Below, piece after piece: positions 15,211 to 19,175 of a stretch of 19,175 bases of DNA. The notes beneath the pieces are model-generated. The model saw only the letters and a list, made by a program, of their open reading frames with translations. It had not been told where the DNA came from and did no database searches. Position 1 is the first letter of the stretch, and every line of letters starts with the position of its first letter. The stretch is from Rhodospirillales bacterium (GTDB lineage: Bacteria; Pseudomonadota; Alphaproteobacteria; CACIAM-22H2). Made by a program: the position numbers and the translations under genes. The DNA lies in contig JACQAF010000191.1 in NCBI GenBank assembly GCA_016195145.1, positions 1-19,175 of the forward strand, in the 5' to 3' direction.

Positions 15211-15744
15211 AACAAACAGACGATCAGAAAAATCATCGGCCCCCTGCGCCAGTTTGGGATACCTGCTGTTGGCATAGCAGATATTGATGTGTTGAAGGAC
15301 GGCGGCAGCGAATGGAGCAATTTGCTCGCCGCGGCAAACATTCCGTCGATATCGGTTAACGGCTATGGGCAGCAACGAAGCAGGATTAAGGAAGTATTCG
15401 ACAGCAGGGCCTTGGAGATGAAGCAGGGCGGTATTTCTTTGCTCGACAGTAAGGATGCTGAGGCAGCCGGTGCTGCGCGCGATTTGCTACGGACGCTTGC
15501 GTCGTATGGAATTTTTGTTGTTCCCAACGGTGAGCTCGAATCATGGCTGAAGCATTTGGGTGCGGACGGAAAAAGTGACACTTGGTTGGATCGTATTCTA
15601 GAGAAAATGGGAAGTGATCCCAGTTCGCCGGACTACGTAAAACCGGCCCAAGGCGATGTGTGGGAGTTTATCCGCGGGATCGTCGCCTGGATAAAAAATC
15701 CGGACCGAAATGGAATGCCCTTACCAGACAATGCCCTACAGTGA
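15211..15744 (+). pseudogene. In-frame remainder of the interrupted ATPase-Toprim gene
   Basis: Directly after the TAA the same frame stays open for 177 codons and carries the missing half of the Toprim domain: 'NKQTIRKIIGPLRQFGIPAVGIADIDVLKDGG', with the DxD pair at codons 411 and 413 counted from 14050. The rest is an unrecognised C-terminal region ending 'GMPLPDNALQ'. No further stop or frameshift is visible, so the parent gene would have about 564 codons, a usual length for class 1 OLD proteins. The most economical explanation is a single C-to-T change turning CAA (Gln) into TAA at 15208. Independent translation is doubtful: the first in-frame starter I see, TTG 15289, has no ribosome site and would miss the DxD motif. 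Its stop lies 3 bases from the panC stop on the other strand. Confidence 0.75.
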
Positions 15745-15747
15745 TTT

Positions 15748-16614
15748 TCAGGCTCCCGGCGCGACCGCGACGTTGTCGATCAGCCGCGTCTTGCCGAGCC
15801 AGGCGGCGACGGCGATGCGGCACGGGCCGGTAACCCGCGCCGCCGGCTGCAGGCTCTCCGCCTCGACCACCGACAGGTAATCGACCGGATCGAATCCGGC
15901 CTTGCTGAGGGCGGCGAAGCCGCGCGCGATCGCGGGCGCCGCCGGCGCGCCGCCGGCGAGTTCGGCCGCCATCGCCGAGAGCGTGCGGTAAAGAACCGTC
16001 GCCCGTTGCCGCTCGTCGGGCGAGAGGTAGAAATTGCGCGACGACATGGCGAGCCCGTCCGCCTCGCGCACCGTCGGCACGCCTTCGATGCGCACCGGAA
16101 TGTCGAGATCGCGCGCCAGCCGGCGCACGACCTGGAGCTGCTGCCAGTCCTTCTCGCCGAAATAGGCGGCGTCGGCCTGGCACTGGAGGAGGAGCTTGCT
16201 CACCACCGTCGCCACGCCGGCGAAATGGCCGGGGCGGTGCGGGCCGCACAGCCCGTCGGTCAGGCCGGCGACGGTGACCGTGGTGGCGAAACCGTCGGGG
16301 TACATTTCGCCGACATCGGGGGCGAAGACCGCGTCGACGCCGACCGTCGCGAGCTTGGCGATATCGGCCGCGAGATCGCGCGGATAACGGGCGAAATCGC
16401 TGTTGGGGCCGAACTGGGTCGGGTTGACGAAGATCGACACGACGACCCGCCGGCACTGGGCGCGGGCCTGCCGGACGAGGGTGAGATGGCCCTCGTGCAG
16501 GGCTCCCATGGTCGGCACGAAGCCGATCGCCTCGCCGGCCCGCCGCCATGTGGCGCTCGCCGCCCGCAAGGCGGCGACGGTGGGCAGGATCGGGATTGCG
16601 GGTGCGTCGCGCAT
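15748..16614 (-). CDS. panC: Pantothenate synthetase
   Basis: This 288-residue enzyme joins pantoate and beta-alanine with ATP to make pantothenate, the precursor of coenzyme A. The nucleotide-binding PTMGALHEGH has H40 and H43 of the cytidylyltransferase-type HxGH signature. 'VSIFVNPTQFGP' contacts pantoate and ATP, 'FGEKDWQQL' holds the catalytic lysine region, and 'SSRNFYLSPDER' (KMSKS-like loop) closes the site. Length is normal for the family. It is transcribed in the same direction as rpsU upstream, but two strong hairpins lie between them, so it may have its own promoter. No strong ribosome site is seen before the ATG. It converges on the interrupted ATPase gene with only 3 bases between stops. 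Confidence 0.96.
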   Translation of the reverse strand: MRDAPAIPILPTVAALRAASATWRRAGEAIGFVPTMGALHEGHLTLVRQARAQCRRVVVSIFVNPTQFGPNSDFARYPRDLAADIAKLATVGVDAVFAPDVGEMYPDGFATTVTVAGLTDGLCGPHRPGHFAGVATVVSKLLLQCQADAAYFGEKDWQQLQVVRRLARDLDIPVRIEGVPTVREADGLAMSSRNFYLSPDERQRATVLYRTLSAMAAELAGGAPAAPAIARGFAALSKAGFDPVDYLSVVEAESLQPAARVTGPCRIAVAAWLGKTRLIDNVAVAPGA

Positions 16615-16650
16615 GGGTGCCGGGTGTGTGCGGGCCGAAACTCTGATCCC

Positions 16651-16686
16651 AAAAGCCGAAGCCGCGAACGGGGTGGCGTTCGCGGC
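16651..16686 (-). terminator. Probable intrinsic terminator downstream of rpsU
   Basis: GCCGCGAACG (16661-16670) and CGTTCGCGGC (16677-16686) form a perfect 10-bp stem with a six-base loop. On the minus strand the stem is followed by TTCGGCTTTT, ending at 16651. It is well placed to end the rpsU transcript before panC. The T-run is interrupted, so efficiency may be partial. Confidence 0.55.
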
Positions 16687-16715
16687 CCAAGAAGCCTTGA
16701 TCGACGGCCGATGCA

Positions 16716-16733
16716 GCGCCCGCTTGCGGGCGC
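16716..16733. repeat. Strong palindromic hairpin just after the rpsU stop
   Basis: GCGCCCG-CTTG-CGGGCGC is a perfect 7-bp stem with a four-base loop, 10 bases beyond the rpsU stop. No T-run follows on either strand. It may protect the 3' end of the rpsU mRNA or assist the terminator 30 bases further on. Confidence 0.45.
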
Positions 16734-16743
16734 CGCGACGGCG

Positions 16744-16947
16744 CTAGAAACCTTCGCGCTCCATGCGCTTGCGCTGAAGCTTGCGCAGGCGGCGAACGGC
16801 CTCGGCCCTCTCGCGCGCTTTTTTCTCGGACGGCTTTTCGAAGTGGCGACGCAGCTTCATTTCGCGGAAAATGCCCTCGCGCTGCATTTTCTTCTTGAGC
16901 GCGCGCAGGGCTTGATCGACGTTATTGTCGCGAACGATGACTTGCAC
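16744..16947 (-). CDS. rpsU: 30S ribosomal protein S21
   Basis: This 67-residue basic protein begins MQVIVRDNNVDQALRALKKK and continues with 'REGIFREMKLRRHFEKPSEKKARERAEAVRR', an unmistakable alphaproteobacterial S21. S21 binds the small ribosomal subunit near the anti-Shine-Dalgarno end of 16S rRNA and helps start translation. The start codon is GTG (16947-16945), not ATG. An AGGAG ribosome site lies about 12 bases upstream, a slightly long spacing. It is divergent from def. A small hairpin and a candidate promoter lie in the 190-base leader region. Confidence 0.97.
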   Translation of the reverse strand: MQVIVRDNNVDQALRALKKKMQREGIFREMKLRRHFEKPSEKKARERAEAVRRLRKLQRKRMEREGF

Positions 16948-17009
16948 GGGTGGTTCGTGCTCCTTTCCGTAAGGCGTTCAGGGGGTTGTTGGATCCGGTC
17001 AAACAAACC

Positions 17010-17025
17010 CATGCCGAAAGGCATG
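17010..17025 (-). promoter_or_regulatory. Perfect hairpin in the rpsU leader
   Basis: CATGCC and GGCATG form a 6-bp stem with loop TTTC on the rpsU strand (GAAA on the other). It is about 60 bases before the rpsU start and not followed by a T-run. It could be an autoregulatory or mRNA-stability element; no function is shown. Confidence 0.35.
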
Positions 17026-17045
17026 ACCCTTCGACCGCATAGTTG

Positions 17046-17074
17046 TATGTATCACAGACACTTGGCCGTGTGAA
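17046..17074 (-). promoter_or_regulatory. Candidate rpsU promoter
   Basis: On the minus strand TTCACA (17074-17069, five of six to the -35 consensus) and TACATA (17051-17046, a weak -10) are 17 bases apart. A transcript would start near 17039 and carry the hairpin at 17010-17025. No comparably clear promoter is seen for the divergent def gene. Confidence 0.25.
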
Positions 17075-17137
17075 GCGGCGAGATTCCAAGCCCTGCAAGG
17101 CTTTACGCCGGCCGGGCGGGCCGCCATATTAGCGCCC

Positions 17138-17689
17138 ATGACCGTTCTCAAGATCGCCCGTATGGGCCAGTCGGTGCTGCACCGCTGCGCCGACGAAATC
17201 CCCGACCCAACCGCGCCCGAAATCCGCCGTCTGGTCGCCGACATGATGGACACGCTTGAAGACGCCGACGGCGCCGGGCTTGCCGCACCGCAGGTTTTCG
17301 TACCCCTGCGGCTGGTCCTTTTCCATGTGCCGGCGCATCGCGCGAGCGGCGCCGACGACGACACGCCCGAGGCGCTGACGGTCCTGATCAATCCGGTGCT
17401 CGAACCCCTCGGGGACGAGAAAGAGATCGGCTGGGAAGGCTGCCTGTCGGTGCCCGGGATGATGGGGGCCGTCGCGCGCCATACCCATCTGCGCTACCGC
17501 GGCCTGACGCTCGAGGGCGAGACGATCGAGCGAACGGTTTCCGGCTTCCACGCCCGGGTGGTGCAGCATGAATGCGACCATCTCGACGGAATTCTCTATC
17601 CGATGCGCGTGACCGACATGTCGATGTTCGGCTTCGCTGAGGAAATGCGCGAACGTTTCAGCGCCCCGGCCGATGCCGCGGTCGACTGA
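17138..17689 (+). CDS. def: Peptide deformylase
   Basis: This 183-residue metalloenzyme removes the formyl group from the first methionine of new proteins. All three family motifs are present: GLAAPQ (residues 47-52), EGCLSVP with metal-ligand C102, and HECDH at 144-148 with the other ligands H144 and H148 and the catalytic E145. The segment 'GMMGAVARHTHLRYRG' between motifs 2 and 3 is longer-looped than in the shortest bacterial enzymes but normal for many proteobacterial paralogues. A second def elsewhere in the genome, paired with fmt, is possible and cannot be judged here. Its 3' end overlaps the start of the COQ9-family gene by 17 bases, so the two are likely co-translated. Confidence 0.94.
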   Translation: MTVLKIARMGQSVLHRCADEIPDPTAPEIRRLVADMMDTLEDADGAGLAAPQVFVPLRLVLFHVPAHRASGADDDTPEALTVLINPVLEPLGDEKEIGWEGCLSVPGMMGAVARHTHLRYRGLTLEGETIERTVSGFHARVVQHECDHLDGILYPMRVTDMSMFGFAEEMRERFSAPADAAVD

Positions 17690-18356
17690 AGCCCGCGCCG
17701 CCGCGCATTCCGGCTTCGACCGCGAAGCGGCGCGCGCGCGCATTCTGCGCGCGGCGCTGTTCCATGTGCCGTTCGACGGCTGGACGGCGGAAGTACTGCG
17801 CCAGGGCGCGGTCGAGGCCGGCCTGCCGCCCGAAACGGCGCTGCGCGTCTTTCCCGGCGGCGGGATCGAGGCGGTGGCGTTCTGGTCGGCGCTCGCCGAC
17901 CGGCAGATGACCGACGCGCTCGCCGCGCGCGATCCCGCTTCGCTCAAGGTGCGCGAGCGGGTGACGCTCGCCGTGCGATTGCGGCTCGAAGCGCAAGCCG
18001 GCCATCGCGAGGCGCTGCGCCGGGCGCTCGGGCTCCTGGCGCTGCCCCATCACGCCGGGCGCGGGGCGGCGCTTTTATGGCGCACGGTGGATGCGATCTG
18101 GTACGCCGCCGGCGATACGGCGACCGATTTCAACTTCTACACCAAGCGCGGCCTGCTCGCCGGCGTCTATGGCGCAACCGTGTTGTTCTGGCTCGAAGAC
18201 CGTTCGGAGGGCTTCGCCGACACGTGGGCGTTCCTCGACCGGCGCATCGCCGACGCGCTCGCCGTGCCCAAGGCGCTCGCCGGGATCGGCCAGCGTTTCG
18301 CGCATCTGCCCAATCCGCTGACGGTCTTGCGCCGGTTCGGCGCGGCGCGGCGCTAG
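17673..18356 (+). CDS. COQ9 family ubiquinone biosynthesis protein
   Basis: This 227-residue protein has the COQ9 signature: 'DTATDFNFYTKRGLLAGVYGAT' followed by 'FWLEDRSEGF' at about residues 148-180. The N-terminal half resembles a TetR-type helical fold ('ARARILRAALFHVPFDGWTAEVLRQGA'), as in the COQ9 structure, where the fold binds lipid rather than DNA. In mitochondria COQ9 presents ubiquinone intermediates to the hydroxylase COQ7; the bacterial role is inferred by similarity. It starts inside the end of def (17-base overlap). Its stop overlaps the DedA-family stop on the opposite strand within CTAG at 18353-18356. The ABC1/UbiB-type gene at 4696 could act in the same pathway. Confidence 0.92.
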   Translation: MPRSTEARAAAHSGFDREAARARILRAALFHVPFDGWTAEVLRQGAVEAGLPPETALRVFPGGGIEAVAFWSALADRQMTDALAARDPASLKVRERVTLAVRLRLEAQAGHREALRRALGLLALPHHAGRGAALLWRTVDAIWYAAGDTATDFNFYTKRGLLAGVYGATVLFWLEDRSEGFADTWAFLDRRIADALAVPKALAGIGQRFAHLPNPLTVLRRFGAARR

Positions 18357-18922
18357 GGTCGCGGCCGGCGTCGCCGGATATGCGCGATGGCGATGCCGAT
18401 CGCGCCGGCGGCGAGGATGGCCCCCAGCACGTATATCTCGATCCGCTTGATGTCGCCGATCAGCAGCTCGACCGCCGCGCCGAATACATAGCCTGCGGCG
18501 GCCACCGCCACCGCCCAGATCGCCGCCGACAGGGCGTTGAGGATGGCAAAGCGCAGACGGCCGATGCCGGCGGCGCCGATGACGAATGGGCTGACCGTGC
18601 GGATGCCGTAAACGAAGCGGAAGGCGAGGATGTACCACGTGCTGTAGCGGTGCAGCAGGGCCGCGGCGCGGGCTGCCGGGCCGGCGAAGCGGGGAAAGCG
18701 CCCGAGCAGCCGCCCGCCATAACGCCGGCCGAGATGGAAATAGAGCTGGTCGCCGGCGAGCGTGCCGAGAAACGCCGCCAGCGCCACGCCCTCGATCGTC
18801 AGGTAGCCGCGCGAAGCGGCGAAGCCGGCGGCGATCACCGCCATCTCGCCCTCGAAGAAGGTCAGGACGAAGATCGCGGGATAGCCCCAGGTCGCGATCA
18901 GGTCGGCGAGGGTTTGATCCAT
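18353..18922 (-). CDS. DedA family (SNARE-associated/VTT) membrane protein
   Basis: This 189-residue integral membrane protein has the DedA/VTT layout. 'YPAIFVLTFFEGE' gives the first re-entrant hydrophobic segment with its acidic residue. 'GTLAGDQLYFHLGRRYG' and 'RFVYGIRTVSPFVIGAAG' are the two most conserved family motifs, the second holding the essential arginine. Two hydrophobic helices complete the C-terminal part, which ends in the basic tail RRRRPRP. DedA proteins act in membrane homeostasis; several are undecaprenyl-phosphate or phospholipid flippases, and which applies here cannot be told. No good ribosome site is visible before the ATG, and purK ends 25 bases upstream on the same strand, so coupling to purK is likely. 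Confidence 0.92.
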   Translation of the reverse strand: MDQTLADLIATWGYPAIFVLTFFEGEMAVIAAGFAASRGYLTIEGVALAAFLGTLAGDQLYFHLGRRYGGRLLGRFPRFAGPAARAAALLHRYSTWYILAFRFVYGIRTVSPFVIGAAGIGRLRFAILNALSAAIWAVAVAAAGYVFGAAVELLIGDIKRIEIYVLGAILAAGAIGIAIAHIRRRRPRP

Positions 18923-18947
18923 CGGGAACGCCGGCGGCCGGCTGAAT

Positions 18948-19175
18948 CTAGTTTTTGCGCGGCGTCAGGCGGGTGACGTGGCCCATCTTGCGCCCCGGCC
19001 GCGCCTCGCGCTTGCCGTAGAGATGGAGCTTCGCCGCCGGGTCCTTGACGATCTCGGCCCACTGGCCGACCTCGTCGCCGATCAGGTTCTTCATCGTCGC
19101 ATCCGAATGGCGTTCGGCGCTGCCGAGCGGCAGGCCGCAGATCGCGCGCACCAATTGCTCGAACTGGCTGGTGAC
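18948..19175 (-). CDS. purK: N5-carboxyaminoimidazole ribonucleotide synthase, C-terminal end
   Basis: The gene runs off the right edge; only the last 75 residues are visible. They begin 'VTSQFEQLVRAICGLPLG' and contain 'NLIGDEV' and 'LHLYGKREARPGRKMGHV', the conserved end of PurK, an ATP-grasp enzyme. PurK carboxylates aminoimidazole ribonucleotide using ATP and bicarbonate in purine synthesis. The frame is open to the window edge, so a start at the internal GTG (19154) is not real. purE is expected upstream, beyond the window. It shares strand and close spacing with the DedA-family gene. Confidence 0.92.
   Translation of the reverse strand, partial: VTSQFEQLVRAICGLPLGSAERHSDATMKNLIGDEVGQWAEIVKDPAAKLHLYGKREARPGRKMGHVTRLTPRKN

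Noticed and set aside
15289..15744. An independent small gene starting at TTG 15289
   Set aside because: There is no ribosome site, and it begins after the DxD motif of the Toprim domain; it is better read as the tail of the interrupted ATPase gene.
1..19175. Avoidance of CCGCGG, the Eco29kI site, as a clue to the cassette's target
   Set aside because: CCGCGG occurs at several places, for example near 1873, 4820, 11343 and 15055, so there is no visible avoidance and no basis for assigning that specificity.
1..19175. CRISPR arrays, tRNA or rRNA genes, insertion sequences
   Set aside because: Reading both strands showed no spaced repeat series, no cloverleaf with a CCA-type end, and no transposase or integrase motif.

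Overview
The window looks like a chromosomal segment of a GC-rich alphaproteobacterium, probably near the Rhodospirillales. The evidence is a proton-translocating transhydrogenase split into three subunits (PntAA, PntAB, PntB) as in Rhodospirillum rubrum, a COQ9-family ubiquinone protein, a typical alphaproteobacterial S21, and GC-rich codon use in nearly all genes. This placement is inference from gene content; no rRNA or tRNA gene is visible.

Layout. 1-903 (+): the end of a SCO1/SenC copper chaperone and a small secreted class I cytochrome c. 922-2715 (-): a long-chain acyl-CoA ligase, divergent from 2840-6060 (+), an M3 oligoendopeptidase translationally coupled to an ABC1/UbiB-type atypical kinase. 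6074-8417 (+): an AT-richer three-gene restriction-modification cassette made of a C5-cytosine DNA methyltransferase, a GIY-YIG nuclease and a Vsr mismatch endonuclease, with overlapping reading frames. 8449-10641 (-): a patatin-like phospholipase with about seven membrane segments. 10853-13871 (+): pntAA-pntAB-pntB, followed by a terminator-like hairpin. 14050-15744 (+): a second AT-rich accessory gene, an OLD-like AAA ATPase with a Toprim domain, split by one in-frame TAA. 15748-16947 (-): panC and rpsU. 17138-18356 (+): def and a COQ9-family gene. 18353-18922 (-): a DedA-family membrane protein. 18948-19175 (-): the C-terminal end of purK.

How it fits together. The GC-rich backbone is housekeeping: cytochrome oxidase copper and cytochrome supply, fatty-acid activation, peptide turnover, NADPH supply, pantothenate, translation, N-terminal deformylation, ubiquinone and purines. 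Two low-GC islands sit between these genes without integrase, transposase or tRNA. Both look like anti-foreign-DNA functions. The restriction cassette appears intact, and its GIY-YIG protein is the likely restriction enzyme. The ATPase-Toprim gene is broken by a nonsense codon lying between the two acidic motifs of its nuclease domain. No gap between genes exceeds 300 bases.
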